Assembly: GCA_950295325.1 (NCBI GenBank)
Contig: OX485808.1
Location: 18,432,527 to 18,496,526, forward strand
Origin: Polytrichum commune
Lineage: Eukaryota; Streptophyta; Polytrichopsida; Polytrichales; Polytrichaceae
Direction: 5' to 3'
Length of the DNA: 64,000 nt
Under the pieces are notes generated by a model. It made no database searches. It had not been told where the DNA came from and was given only the letters and a program-made list of their open reading frames with translations. The position numbers and the translations under genes are program-made. Below are positions 46,542-58,296 of this stretch, one piece after another. Position 1 is the first letter of the stretch; the number at the start of each line of letters is the position of its first letter.

Positions 46542-47094
46542 TATATGCAGTGGCTATAACTATGTGATGATAATGTAATTTATTCTACAATGCATTTTAT
46601 GGTGGTCAATGGATGAAAAACTATCCATTTTCAATCCAAATTCCCGAATGAGCTTAGATGTTCATATTTTTTATTTTGGTGCTTCTCTCAAGTTTGCTTG
46701 CTTCAAGTTTGTTTGATTTGAACATTGTTTGATGTATGTTTTGGAACAATAGGAGGTCCTAATAATGCTTCAAGTTTTTATGTTTTGGTACATTGTTTGA
46801 TGTCTTCAATCTAGACATGGTTTATTGAATTTTCACTACAAACTTTCAAGAGTCCTATGATTTGTCATTCATAAGGTCAAATATAAAAATTATAAGGAAC
46901 ATAGGGTACTAGAAACTAGTTCACTTGCGACTTTATAAATACAAATAGGGTCATCTAAAATGACAAAATTTAGATTTATCTGTATTGATAGGGTGTAAAG
47001 AATTCCAATTTCTTAGATAAATAGCCCCATGATAAATACCCTTACGTCGCAGATGGGTTATTAAATACATGTATGAATGCCCTACCCGGGAAAC
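46542..47094. other. Intergenic, no gene recognised
   Basis: AT-rich sequence without element termini or supported frames. Confidence 0.4.
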
Positions 47095-47713
47095 CAACAG
47101 TTGTGAGCATTCGGAGTGCCATGGTCTCCCGGTTTTGTGTTAGGCCTACCTCCACTAGTAGAAAACATGGTAAAAAAGAACCGCAGTCGTTTTCCCATTG
47201 CGGTTCTTTTGACCACCCTGATCTGCAATCACCAAACAACTGTGGATTTGTTTTTTTGGTTTTACGACTGTAATTTTGAAATTTTGGGGGCTTATAGTAT
47301 ACCGCTAGATAGGTCTTGAAAATACCTTTCCAACGGTGTATTACATGCCCCCATAATCTCAAAATTGCAGTCATAAAACCAAAAAAACAAATGTGCAGTC
47401 GTTTGGTGACTGCAGATCAGAGTGGTCAAAAGAACCGCAATGGGAAAACGACTACGGTTCTTTTTTACCATGTTTTCTACTAGTGCTCCAAGAGGTGGTT
47501 TTTGAAAATAGTCCAAGCGACCATGAAACGTGATCCATTTGATGCCGTGTAGGAATCCGTGTAGACTTTACATCCATCATCTTGCATTCACATACTCTGT
47601 TGGTCCCTCAAGCGTAGTGTGAAGCGAACTTGGACTGGCTCCGCCTTTTCCACCAATGAGAGTGCTTGAAGTGTAATGGTCACGGGCTCTCAGTCTCGTG
47701 TGTGAAGTGGCCC
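47095..47713 (-). mobile_element. Harbinger-type MITE copy, truncated and interrupted
   Basis: Inverse of 4668-4950: TTGTGAGCATTCGGAGTGCC, TCCCGGTTTTGT, GCGAACTTGGACTGGCTCCG and the terminus CTCGTGTGTGAAGTGGCCC, then TAA. It is interrupted by the CACTA MITE at 47153-47485 and lost its other end near 47095. Confidence 0.75.
47153..47485. mobile_element. CACTA MITE, near-palindromic, with 3-bp TSD
   Basis: 333 bp. The ends are CACTAGTAGAAAACATGG and the inverse CCATGTTTTCTACTAGTG, flanked by CTC (47150-47152) and CTC (47486-47488). The two halves are inverse copies over about 150 bp each, so a transcript could form a long hairpin. CACTA ends plus a 3-bp duplication define the CACTA superfamily. 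The frames inside both halves are mirror images and are not genes. Confidence 0.92.
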
Positions 47714-48181
47714 TAAGACATTATTGCATTGGATAGCACTAGAGCTTGAGGGCCCGCAACCCATGATATATACATACTATATGTGGTTGGTTGAGAGGTC
47801 GGAGACGGTTCAAGTTCACTTTACACTAAATTGAAGTCGAATGGATGAAACATCTACATGACATCAAATGGATTATGTTTCATGCTCTACCGGATATTGA
47901 GTTAGAGGTGAGTATAACCACAACACTAGGGACCATGGGAAACAATTAAAATTGCCATTGCCTCCTAGGAATAATTATATTGTCACAATGAACTCCTGGA
48001 CTATCTCCCATTTTGAGGTGTTCCATTGAACATGGTGCGGTCCCTCAATTTCACTTTACACTAAGCTTGAGGGCAAAATGGATTTCTATTTCCCACGGGA
48101 CGGCCTATGGATGATTTTTTCAAGGCCCCTCAGAATTTCATGATCCCGGCTCTCAGACATCTCTGTGTAAAGAGGCCTTAC
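47714..48181. repeat. Relative of the Harbinger-type family
   Basis: Contains GTTCAAGTTCACTTTACACT and CATGACATCAAATGGATTAT, similar to 4745-4860. It ends GTGTAAAGAGGCC-TTA. The left boundary is unclear. Confidence 0.5.
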
Positions 48182-48408
48182 CGTCGAACAGGAAGAACTG
48201 ACCGCTAGTTACAGATAAGCCGGTTAAGTTTGAGAAATACCCAGTTGAAGTTCAAAGACTTCAGGAAAAGTACCCATCATTCTGAAAGAATCTATGAAAT
48301 ATGCCTCAAACCAATAAAGAAAAACCAAAAGATCGCAACATGTAACCAGTCGGACTTGGAAAGCATAGGATTTTGACCGATTGTGCCCTAAAAACTCCTC
48401 GAACACTG
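48182..48408 (+). mobile_element. hAT MITE (CARTGATCGGGGAG family) with TSD
   Basis: 227 bp. The left end is degenerate (CGTCGAACAGGAAGAACTG) and the right end is CTCCTCGAACACTG. It is flanked by GGCCTTAC (48174-48181) and GCCCTTAC (48409-48416), 7 of 8 identical. Interior as in the other copies. Confidence 0.8.
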
Positions 48409-48419
48409 GCCCTTACTTA

Positions 48420-48900
48420 CTTAATTACTTGCTGGCAACGCGTTTATGATTGCTGCTTCTTCCACCGTATTTCAAACACGATCCTTCACCGCAAACTAAT
48501 TTAATTTTTTCACCTTCCTGACTCGTTTTGTCCGTTTCAAGTTTTGTTGACGCCAAATGATTTCTCTGCCCCCTGACACATCGAAGGAAGGAAGGAAGGA
48601 AGAGAAAGGATGTCTGCATGCTAAAATGTCTTGCAGCAGGCGCAACGCTCTCTCTCTCTCTCTCTTTCTCTTTTTCTCTCATTCTCTCATTCTCTGATCT
48701 CATGCGTGCTCTTTATCGGGAAGAAGCGCAATTTTAATTGAATGACAAGAGATCAGGAGCCCAGCGGCCAGGCCGGGATTGTTGCTTATAAGACAAGGCA
48801 CACGGACAGCAGCGCCTCCTTGGGTGGAGTGAGCTAGCTAGTGACACTGTGATTGATTGAATGGCATTATAATAATGCATGCGGGTGCTATTTGGTTACT
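48420..48900. other. Low-copy sequence with CT and GGAA repeats
   Basis: (GGAA)n at 48584-48602 and a CT-rich run at 48648-48698. A 92-codon minus frame (48703-48425) is low-complexity at its start. No promoter or gene can be defined. Confidence 0.4.
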
Positions 48901-48904
48901 TTTC

Positions 48905-49080
48905 TCTTGATCGGACACCTATACGTGAGTGGCATGTGGTTAGGTGTGAGGATCATCGTACAAACACCATAAAAATTTAAATTAAATTAAATTAAAAACG
49001 CATGGTTAAAAGTGATTGGACTGTGTCTCAGGTTTATTCACTGCACAACACTCAACAGTGACCACAGTTAACTTAGGAGG
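48905..49080 (-). repeat. Dispersed ~340-bp repeat, partial inverted copy
   Basis: ACACCTATACGTGAGTGGCA, GTGGTTAGGTGTGAGGATCA, AAACACCATAAA and CACAACACTCAACAGTG correspond to the inverse of 40380-40500. An AAATTAAATTAAATTAAA run interrupts it. Confidence 0.5.
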
Positions 49081-50109
49081 ACTTGTGTATTCATGTAAGG
49101 AATCGACCCACACACCTTTAAAACACGACGGCTACATAAAGCATGTTTCCACCCTCTTGCTTGTGCTATCAAGGCTAAAATCTGAGCTATCAATAACAAA
49201 GTCTTTCTTGTTGCAATGTTCTTCCTTCCATTCCAACGAGGCTTGTGTCTAGAGGAAGCAAAAAATATGAAAGAACGACATGGTATGTCAATACAAACAT
49301 GTATGGAGAATATGTATTTGTATGATCTACATAGCATTACTCATCCCCAACCCGGCGTTCTTTTTCATAGTTAAGTTGGGTGATACCTAGAGTGCTATAA
49401 GCATGTACATGCTCTACATTCAACGTTGAATATGGTCGGAGTGACTTAATCCCAACGCCTGAACTCAAATCCCGTGGGAACTCCAAGGTTGAGCCGTTTA
49501 AGCACTACTAAAAAGCAAAGTGGACCGGTAACCCCTTCTGCACTCAACCTTAGCCAATTAGCATAGCATGTGGTGGCTGAGGTTACTTTCTACAAATTTG
49601 GCTTGAACATGCGGATTACCATTTGGTTTATCTTACCAAAAAAGAGTATAATACTATCACCTCACCTAACAAGCTAGAGTCAATGGAACCTATGCATATT
49701 GGAACAACAAGGAGAGTTAGTGGTTTATATGATGGAAAACTATCTTGTGCATTTTCAGAGAGCAATTAATAGGCAAGAGTTAATTATCACTTCTTAATGA
49801 AGTTTGACTTTATCCACCATGGTTTTGTCTAGTATTCTTCCTGCCGAAATGGTATTTGGATGGGTGACCTTCCTGACATTTGATTTCTGGTGCACCCTAT
49901 CACCCATACAAACAAAGTGGGGATATCCAAGTGAACCATATTTTTTCAACCAACCATGTCAGAACCTAGGGGTTTGCTTTTGGGGGAGATAGGTGCATGT
50001 TGGTTTGTTGACCTTCAGAAGGAGGCAATAGCCTTCGGTGACTTCTAATTCTTGTAATGTACATGGATCTTAAGTGGCCCGTTTCCTTAATCAAACCCCT
50101 AGATTTTAT
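49081..50109. other. Intergenic, no gene recognised
   Basis: Short unsupported frames only (up to 89 codons, 49337-49068 minus). Confidence 0.35.
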
Positions 50110-50430
50110 TGGTATGTGATTCGGTGAGAATCAAAGAGCAAACATCATAGAGACACATGGATATAAGGAGAGTGGGCTACGTGTTCAAATATTAATAAAT
50201 ACTCTACACTCAATAGTGGAAACGATTGGGAGGACCTATGTATCCATTTAAGAATCAACAAACATGCACTTCCAATAACCGTAAACTAAATCAAGGGAGG
50301 TCTGATTTTCAATTTGGTTTTTCCAAAGTTTCTTTATAGATTTGCTAATGCAACATGAGTTTCAATGTGTAGATATGATCGGTAGAAGTTGGAGAACGTG
50401 AACAATGAACCAAATAACACCCACATACCT
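50110..50430 (-). repeat. Dispersed ~340-bp repeat, inverted copy
   Basis: Inverse of the 22.8-kb copy. It ends AACCAAATAACACCCACATA, the complement of the family start, and carries the inverted CTAATGCAACA and TGGAGAACGTGAA landmarks. Confidence 0.6.
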
Positions 50431-50462
50431 TAATGCATGTTTCAAGATTACATATAAACTTA

Positions 50463-50950
50463 GGGCCGCTTCACACTATGGCCGAAGGTCAGGAGGCCAT
50501 CGATTTCCACCAATCATGTTGCAAGAAACCAAGAATTCGGCCTCTCGACCCTTCACACTAGAGGCCAAAGTCCAAAGGCCATCGCAATATAAAATGTCCA
50601 CTTTTTGACCAAGGTGACGGACTCTCAAAGGAAGTTTAGGTCGGACAAGAATGGAAACCCAAACTATTGTCAAGAGGCTGTCAGTTTTTTTTCATAAAAA
50701 AAATCAATCATTGACAAGATCTTGGCCGTTGGATTGGAGGGGTTGTTTTGGGCAAGGAATAAAGTGGGATGCTCCTTTGGGTTTGGACTTTGGGCTTGGC
50801 CTTTTGGAGGCTTCACACTATGCCCGGCCAAAGGCTCCAATTCCTATATTGTATTGGTTGTTTTCAGCCCATTTCTTTGGACTCTCAACAAAGTTTGGCC
50901 ATTCAATCCCATGGCCTCTCGACTTGGACGGCCATAGTGTGAAGCGGCCC
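50463..50950. mobile_element. Harbinger-type MITE with TTA target duplication
   Basis: 488 bp. The ends are GGGCCGCTTCACACTATGGC and its exact inverse GCCATAGTGTGAAGCGGCCC. They are flanked by TTA at 50460-50462 and 50951-50953. TTA duplication with G-rich ends fits PIF/Harbinger (Tourist-like). A relative lies at 52820-53512 with the interior in the opposite orientation. The long mirrored frames here are not genes. Confidence 0.85.
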
Positions 50951-51239
50951 TTAGACCAACTTGAAAACGAAGCAACAACATAATTCACGCTAGTGGCAAC
51001 ATCTGAGTCGTCATTCTTTCTTTTCTTGAATATGGCTCTAGGTGGACCTTGGAGGACCTACGTTGGCACCACTCACAAAATATCCCCAGCCCTAGATCAC
51101 ATGAAACCTAGGCTTAGTAATGTAATGTACTGCACTAAATATACCAATGAGTGAGGGTGGTACTAACTCAAGTCACACGAACAATCTAGCCAAATATCAA
51201 AGTCAACGAGGGCTAAAGTTACTACCGAGTGACACTAAA

Positions 51240-51570
51240 TTCATGACCACGGTAAATTCTACGCTCATTTACCATAGATTTCAAGAAAATTAATGCATGC
51301 TTGTAATTAGTGCGTGCCACACGCTTGTCAGTGAATAGTGCCAAATGCCAGTAGTTTCAATGATTAGTGCCAAGTGTCGGTGCTTTAGTGAATAGCACCA
51401 AGTGCCGGTACTTTCATGCCAAGTGCCGGTACTATAAGTGAATAATGCCAAGTGCCAAGATGAACAATGCCTCCTAGACCTTTTTGGTGGCATTATTCAT
51501 AGTGTAAACGAATTTAGTACCACCTTCACTAATTTCCCACACTCACTAATTGGTATGTTTGATGTAGTAA
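51240..51570. repeat. TIR-family fragment with 25-30-bp minisatellite
   Basis: Units built on GTGAATAGTGCCAAGTGCCG lie between about 51340 and 51460 (four to five degenerate units). The right end (CTCACTAATTGGTATGTTTG then ATGTAGTA) is the family terminus also seen at 56318. Related to 41730-42113. Confidence 0.55.
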
Positions 51571-51664
51571 TGCAACCCAAGCCGTCCCGACCCTTTGCAC
51601 CTGTACATATGACACATCACCTCCCCCAACATTCCTGAACGGCAGGGCAATGGCCTCACCACCA

Positions 51665-51895
51665 CACTAGAAGAAAACTTGTCCATTACAACCATCCATT
51701 GCGACCCATGGTGAGAAAATGCACAAACAAACCATTCTAGTTGTCAACCACAGGTTTCCAGCCACAATTTTTGGACAACGTGCAACCAAAACCCCTCTAG
51801 TTCACAACCAAAACAATCCACTTATGCATTTTCTCGCCATGAATCTCAATGATCGAGCCGCAACAGATGGTTGCAATAGACAAATTTCCTCTACC
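51665..51895. mobile_element. CACTA-type MITE, diverged
   Basis: The left end is CACTAGAAGAAAACTTGTCC. The right end is an inverse version (GATGGTTGCAATAGACAAAT then TTCCTCTACC) with a decayed CACTA pentanucleotide. About 231 bp, non-coding. A (CCA)n-like run follows. Confidence 0.6.
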
Positions 51896-52550
51896 ACCAC
51901 CACCACCACCATCACCACGTTGTCCATTGCATGGTATATCATGTGGGCGTGGGAGATAAACTCCCACGTAATTAGGCGCTCGTCAACGAGAATGTCGTGA
52001 CGGAAACGCGGCAACTTGCACACACACACACACGTACGTGTCCCGTACTGATGAGGGATCATGCGTTTCGATAAAAAGCTGGAGACGTGATATAATTAAC
52101 TTCGAGGGGTGTAAGCAGCAGCAGTCAGTCAACACTAATCTCGAAGTATGGCATGCATGCACAGACAGACAGACAGACAGACAAAGGGGATGTTATAATG
52201 ATGGGACGATTTCTGAAGCAGCTCGACGATCGGTGGCTGTGAGCCGTAACTTAGTATGCATGGTATATAGTACCACTGTATGAGTTTCGCTCACCAGAGG
52301 CCTCTGACTTCCTGTGGGGTTTTCGCTCCCCTAATGATTCCACCTTCTAACTTACACAATGATCATCATCCTCGTCCGCGGCCTGTACATAGACACATTT
52401 CTCTCTCTCTCCCTGCCTGCTTGCTTGTTTGCTTGCTTGTGTTAGTTCAGAGGGCGCCAGATGCATCGACTGTTTGTCTGTTATTGAAACGGACAGGAGG
52501 CCCCAAACTTAGACAAAAGGGTCGATGAGCACCTGATGAGCACCCCCGAG
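51896..52550. other. Low-copy sequence with microsatellites
   Basis: (CA)n at 52018-52032, (GACA)n at 52161-52182 and CT-rich/TGCTTGCTTGT runs at 52400-52440. No gene recognised. Confidence 0.4.
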
Positions 52551-52777
52551 CTGTGATCGGGGAGAACTGGCAGTTCGTTACAGATGAATTGGTTGAGTTT
52601 GAGAAATAACCGGTTGAAGTTCAAGACTTCAGGAGAATTACCGATCGTTTTAGAGGGATTTAGGGGAATATACCCTGGTTTAATAAAGGAGAATCGGAGG
52701 ATGTCAACATGTAACCGGTTGGACTTGCAAACGCTAGGATCTCAACCGATTATGCCCGGAAATTTACCCGGTCACTG
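52551..52777 (+). mobile_element. hAT MITE (CARTGATCGGGGAG family) with diverged TSD
   Basis: 227 bp. The ends are CTGTGATCGGGGAG and ..CCCGGTCACTG. Flanks are CCCCCGAG (52543-52550) and TCCCCAAG (52778-52785), 6 of 8 identical. The interior includes TAACCGGTTGGACTTGCAAA. Confidence 0.82.
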
Positions 52778-52819
52778 TCCCCAAGTGTGTATTTATGTAC
52801 CTGGGAATTGTGAGGTTAA

Positions 52820-53512
52820 GGGCCGCTTCAACCTTGGCTGTCCAAGTTGAGAGGCCATGGGATTGAGTGGTCAAACTTTGTTAAGAGTTCAAAAAGAAAT
52901 GGGCTGAAAATAGATAGCCGATACGATATAGGAATTGGAGTCTTCGGCCGGGCACAATGTGAGGGTTGCTTCACACCATGGCCGTCCAAATCGAGAGGCC
53001 GTGGGAGTGAGTGGCCAAACATTGTTAAGAGGTCAAAGAAATGGGTTGAAAATAGCCAATATAGGCCGGGCATAGTGTGAAGCCTCCAAAGGCCAAGCCC
53101 AAAGCCCAAACCTTTGGCCATGAACACCCACGGCCTCTCGACTTGGACGGCCATAGTGTGAAGCCTTCCAAAGACCAAGCCCAAAGTCCAAACCCAAAGG
53201 AGCATCCCACTCTATTCCTTGCCCAAAACAACCCCTCCAATCCAATGGCCAAGATCTTGTCAATGATTGATTTTTTTTATGAAAAAAAAATTGATAGCCT
53301 CTTGACAATAGTTTGGGTTTCCATTCCTGTCCGACCTAAACTTCCTTCGAGAGTCCATCACCTTGGTCAAAAAGTAGACATTTTATATTGTGATGGCCTT
53401 TAGACTTTGGCCTCTAGTGTGAAGGGTCGATATGCCGAATTCTTGGTTTCTTGCAACATGATTGGTGGAAATCGACGGCCTCTCGACCTTCAGCTATAGT
53501 ATGAAGCGGCCC
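52820..53512. mobile_element. Harbinger-type MITE with TAA target duplication, composite
   Basis: It starts GGGCCGCTTCAACCTTGG and ends GCTATAGTATGAAGCGGCCC, flanked by TAA at 52817-52819 and 53513-53515. The interior contains further copies of the terminus (around 52973-52990, and the inverse near 53070-53085 and 53145-53165), so smaller relatives appear inserted or duplicated within it. The inner part is the inverse of 50480-50800. Confidence 0.75.
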
Positions 53513-53518
53513 TAAAGT

Positions 53519-55614
53519 ATGCGGGTGCTATTTGGTTCATTGTTCGTGTTCTCCAACTTCTACCGATTAGGTTTACACAACGAAACTTGTGTCGCATTAG
53601 CGAAGAAACTTGGCTACTAGATCACTGCTACTCATCATCAACTTCAAGGTAATCCAAAAAATAATTCAAAGAATTATTAAAATATTTGGAACATTGGATT
53701 TTTTATTTTAAGATTTTCTTTCCCTTGGAGTCAAATGTTATGTTGAGTGATGGTTAGTAGTCGAGTACTACGTCGACAACAAAATATCAATCAACATGGC
53801 AATGGACTAGGTGGTTGGATGTGTCCATGTACCCATGGGTAAACTATCGGACTTACCTCCCCCCCCCCCTCCCCCATCATTGTTAATGTGACGTTTCGGG
53901 GTCACTACATTTATAAGCTCAAATGATGAGCCAAGGTGGAGAAGTCCCTAGACAATCTCCACCTAAAGTCCCCCAACTAGCACATGGAAATGGTTGGTGG
54001 AAGCGTTCTTTTGGAGTCCAAGTGATGGAGGTTGATGATCATGTGCAATGGAAATGTTACTCAATGTAGGCTACAATATCATTCTCATCTTTTAGGCCCC
54101 CTTCAAACCACAATTCAAGGTGAGAGCTCAAACCCTCCATGGGTGCACCTTTCATAACACGTATGAGTATACGTGAGTGTACAAAAGGGGTATTAATTTG
54201 AACTTTTTTGTATTACATATATACATATGTGCTCTACAAATAATAACTCGTAGTTATGTACATGTATGGAGGACTTCTAGCAATTATAAGAAAATTGTAG
54301 TGTTGGAGAAGACAATTCAAACATGTGCGAGGATGTTGTCTAGAGAGGGCATTGATGTAGTCGCAGGTTCAAAATGATTTACATGAAGATGTGGAGTTGC
54401 AAAGTGAACTTCGACTTCGACATGCCTTGGATGTTTCAATTGATGGACTTGAAAATATTGAAATGCCCTCTCAATCTAATGTAAAGTGGCTTGTGTAAAG
54501 GTTGGGGAGTCTAGAATTCTTAAAAGTACATTTATTAATGAACTGAAGGGCAATCCAACTCTATCTAAAGATCGATTGACTTGTATATATATACGAAGCC
54601 TAAATGTCTTACCGCCACAATTCATGATACTTTATTAATTTTTGGTTGTGCTTGTGGAGTTTTTTTTTTTGTCATACCTAAAGCTAGAATTGTTTAAAAA
54701 TAATAATAACCAAGAAAATTAGCTCCAATTAAGGTTTAGTTTATTGGGAAGGTTTATAGGACGCGTGGAAAATTTGCTAAGTTTTGGGTGGAGTATAGGG
54801 ATCCAATTGACTTTACGGACTGTCCATCAAACATGAAGATTGGTTTACGTTGGTATCAAAAAGGAACCAATCATTTGATGGTAGATTAAATAAAACAATA
54901 ATTGCATTGGCTTTTATGACATATATCATAGAACTTAGATGCTTATGGTTACATCCAAGGGCTGGGAAAAAATTCAACGACTTTATTAATGAATGCTAGG
55001 AGTTTACATTATAAGATTCGTTCTTATTCAAAAGTGTATTTGTATACATATGTTAACGATTATATACGAATATAAATTTTTCTACATGTACAATTGTCAC
55101 TCATATTTTATCATTAAAATCGTACGTGTATTGCTTGATTTCACAAAAGAAAAACACTTCTACATAAGAGGTTTTTGAAGTGTGTTGTGGATGCACGTAG
55201 TTCTTGGTTTTTATATGAAAAGTTCACCCCCTCCGCTCAAGCCTACAATTTTGGAGTTTGATACTTGGTTCAACCACCACAACTTGGTGAGCTTTTCTCC
55301 GAAGCTCAAAGTATTGGGAGCCTAACCCATCAAGCTTGCAATACATTAGAAGGCATCAAACATAAAGTTGTGCGTTGCCATGCTCAAGGTGACTATGATA
55401 GCCTTCAAGGGGTAATGGTATTAACCCAAAAATGAGAACTTATAGCAAGCCAAAGTATGCTCGGCAGGGCCATTAGATTCTCTTGGTTTGCGGCCCATGA
55501 AACAAGAAGAATTCGACCTCTTGACATTCTTAGGTAGCATAGGATTTTCCAGCTCTAGAGCTAAAAACTCACATGTAAAGAGTAGTTCGTCAATAAATGT
55601 CATGCAGGGGCTCC
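53519..55614. other. Intergenic, no gene recognised
   Basis: 53519-53610 is a partial copy of the dispersed 340-bp family (GCGGGTGCTATTTGGTTC). A C/T-rich run lies at about 53859-53876. The rest is AT-rich with short frames. Confidence 0.4.
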
Positions 55615-56318
55615 AACTACACTGATTATCCCAATTAGTGAGGGAGGGTTAAGAGTGTCTTGGGAAAATTAGTGAAGGTGATACTAAATTTTCTTTACAC
55701 TATGAAACTACACAAAATATGGTATTTAGTGTTTGATTATATTTAGTGTTGTTACCACCCTACCATGCTCAACACTAATTGTCAATTCTTTGACAACTAG
55801 TGTTAGACATAAATGTGCCGCTACCTTCCCTACTGTCACCTCCCTTATTATATCATTTTTTCCCATATCTTTACTAACATTGAATTCAAACATGTAACTT
55901 CCGCATATTACCATAGTTGATGTTTAGTGTTTGAGTTTACATTTATTGTTACTTACTTTCATAGGGTTATTGATATTAAGTGTATGCGTTCGTATTTAGT
56001 GTATCAAACACTAAATATCATATTTTGTGTAGTGCTACCCAAAGATCTAGGAATTAGTGTTCATCCCAGCATTATTCACTATTCATCTTGGCATTACTTA
56101 CCGATAAGCATGTGTTTGCTTATGACTTCTTTATGTTATTCTACAAGCACCTTAGAGCACACACTAAAATTTCTTGAAATGTGTGGAATATGAGCATGTC
56201 TTCATGAATCTAGTATCACTTGATAAAATTTCAACCCTCACTAATTTTGAGACTTGGCAAATAGTGCTTGTCTCGGGAATTAGTACCATACACACTAATT
56301 GGGATGAACGATGTAGTG
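55615..56318. mobile_element. TIR element (GATTATCCCAATTAGTG ends) with a nested element
   Basis: The left end ACTACACTGATTATCCCAAT and right end ATTGGGATGAACGATGTAGT are inverse repeats of about 26 bp. It contains the smaller TIR element at 55705-56036. CACTAC-like termini suggest CACTA type; no 3-bp duplication could be confirmed. Confidence 0.65.
55705..56036. mobile_element. Nested small TIR element (ACTACACAAAATATGG ends)
   Basis: The ends are ACTACACAAAATATGGTATT and the inverse AATATCATATTTTGTGTAGT, about 32 bp with one or two mismatches. 332 bp, non-coding, inside 55615-56318. Confidence 0.7.
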
Positions 56319-56356
56319 AGAAGTCTTCCCCCCCCCCCCTCGAGCCTTCAATCTCT

Positions 56357-56914
56357 CTACACCGTTCATTATACTTAGTGTCACGTACACTATTTGTGAA
56401 GGGCCTAAACTAGATAACTAGAGGTCTCAAAGTGTCACGTTTGCTAACTGCCAATATAATACTCTTTGTCAACATCAGTAGCTTTTTAAAGTGAAAAAAA
56501 ATCTATACATTATGACATTTAGTGTAGCACATTGGGATACTTGAGATGGTAGTTTTGTGTTTTAGTTGGCAAAGGAAGATATATTATTGAGCATAGTAAT
56601 GGCGAGTGTCAGGCGTTTACATTTTAGTATGCAAGAAGATATTCTTGAGCATACTAATGCCAAATGTCAGTCGTGTACACTTCAATCATTTTGTATGCCA
56701 TTGTGTAACATAGGCATACACCTCGTAACACTATTGAACATACTCACCCATGATATTAGTAAGTGCACTTGAACGCCAAGTGTCATAAAGTGACACACTA
56801 ATGATGAAGTGATTGATCATTAAATGTCACCTAATATACGCCTCGAAATAGGGTAAGGTACACTATTACCCATGTGACACTAAATACTATAAATGGTGTA
56901 GTGTCAAGGGGACA
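56357..56914. mobile_element. TIR element (TATTTAGTGTCAC family), uninterrupted copy
   Basis: The ends are ACACCGTTCATTATACTTAG and the inverse CTATAAATGGTGTAGT. The interior matches 4322-5393 without its Harbinger insertion, so it gives the empty-site sequence (GTACACTTCAATCATTTTGT). Confidence 0.7.
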
Positions 56915-57151
56915 AAGTGAGCTTTAGATAAAAGCTTGTCAAATCCAAACATGAAGCTCTTGAAAATTTTAGCTTTGAGCTCTTAACTTGAATATTAATG
57001 ACACAATCCAAAATGACTAAAATGACACTGTGTTGTCTCAACCAGCTCACAAGATCATAACTTTGCTAAGCTGACCATAAGTTAATTCGACTCCTTATAA
57101 ACTGGCCCAAGTGACATGTTACCATTGTGATCATTTTGGATTATGTCACTC

Positions 57152-57743
57152 AACGGTTGTTTACACCATGGACCATGAAGTCGTCCCAAGGCTCTGAAAA
57201 ATCTGTGATTGGTTGTTGAATTCGTCCCAGGACCACTTCGGTTTACACCAAGGAAGAAAATGTCAGAGTGACCATGGAGTTCGAGGTCCCCAAAAGACAT
57301 ATTTTAAGACCTACATTATCCACTGACATAATCCGACAGGTTTTGCGGTGGGAGGGTCAAAAGAGGTGCTCTAGTAGAAAAAGGCAAGGGTCCATGGCAA
57401 AAAGAAATATTGTTATAATATTTTTCAATGAGATTTATTTTATGGGGAAGGGAAGATGAAGACAAGAGAAGACAAAAGGAATTATCAAACTTGAATTTTT
57501 TTTTAAACCACCCTCTTTGGACGTATATTAAAAAAATCAGCACATTCACTTTTCGGTGCATGGTCATTCCTTTCTATCCACATTCGGTTCACACCTAGTG
57601 AGGGACCCAAAGGCTTTGCAAATTGATTTTTTTTTTTTTAAAAAAAAAACCACACTATGGAAGTTAGACCATGAAGTCGGACCATGGGAAAAGGCTATCT
57701 TCCATGATCCGACTTCATGGTCCACGACGATGTAAATTGGCCC
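57152..57743. mobile_element. Harbinger-type MITE (GGTTGTTTACACC ends)
   Basis: Homologous over most of its length to 60730-61283. The right end GATGTAAATTGGCCC is followed by TTA; the left TTA is not preserved. Its end region is duplicated at 57869-58020. Confidence 0.7.
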
Positions 57744-58296
57744 TTAGACCCATATTTTTCTTGTAGTGAGTGTGAAGGAGCCTAATATAAAACCCAAGAT
57801 TTAACCTCACATTTTATCACGTGCTAAGTAATCTTATCATAAGTCCATTACATGATATAGAATGGGTACGCTAGTGAGGGACCCAAAGGCTTTGCAAATT
57901 GATTTAAAAAAAAAAAACCAGACCATGGAAGTCGGACCGTGAAGTCGGACCATGGAAAAAGACCATCTTCCATGGTCCGACTTCATGGCCCACGACGGTG
58001 TAAACCAACCCTTAGACCCATACTTTCTTGTAGTGAGGGGCTGATCACACCGGCCAGTTCAAACACCATCCGTCGGCATCTCCGGCTGTAATAGTGTGAA
58101 AAGTGGTGGGCCATCATCTATTTCTGAACATAATCCCCAACAATTTCACAGCTGGAACCGGACAGAAAGTTTGGTGTGATTGGGGCATCTGAGTGTAAAG
58201 GAGCCTAATATAAAACCCAAGATTTAACCTCACATTTGATCACGTGCTAAGTAATCTTATCATACGTCATTACACGATATTGAATGGGCACGCTAC
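57596..58296. repeat. Tandem duplication, second unit holding a small MITE
   Basis: Unit 1 is 57596-57868 and unit 2 about 57869-58296. Both run from CTAGTGAGGGACCCAAAGG to AATGGG.ACGCTA. Unit 2 is longer because of the element at about 58036-58196. Confidence 0.75.
58036..58196. mobile_element. Small TIR element inserted in a tandem unit
   Basis: It begins GGGGCTGATCACACCGG and ends GGTGTGATTGGGGCATC, with TGA repeated at both junctions (GTAG-TGA and TGA-GTGT). Unit 1 shows the uninterrupted site GTAGTGAGTGTGAAGG. The 3-bp TGA duplication fits Harbinger type. Confidence 0.7.

Noticed and set aside
47073-47516. Several 66-110-codon frames at 47.1-47.5 kb
   Set aside because: They are mirror images produced by the near-palindromic CACTA MITE.
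50651-53308. Frames of about 70-125 codons with Gly/Leu/Pro-rich repeats
   Set aside because: They come from related Harbinger MITEs read in several frames and on both strands; nothing is conserved as protein.
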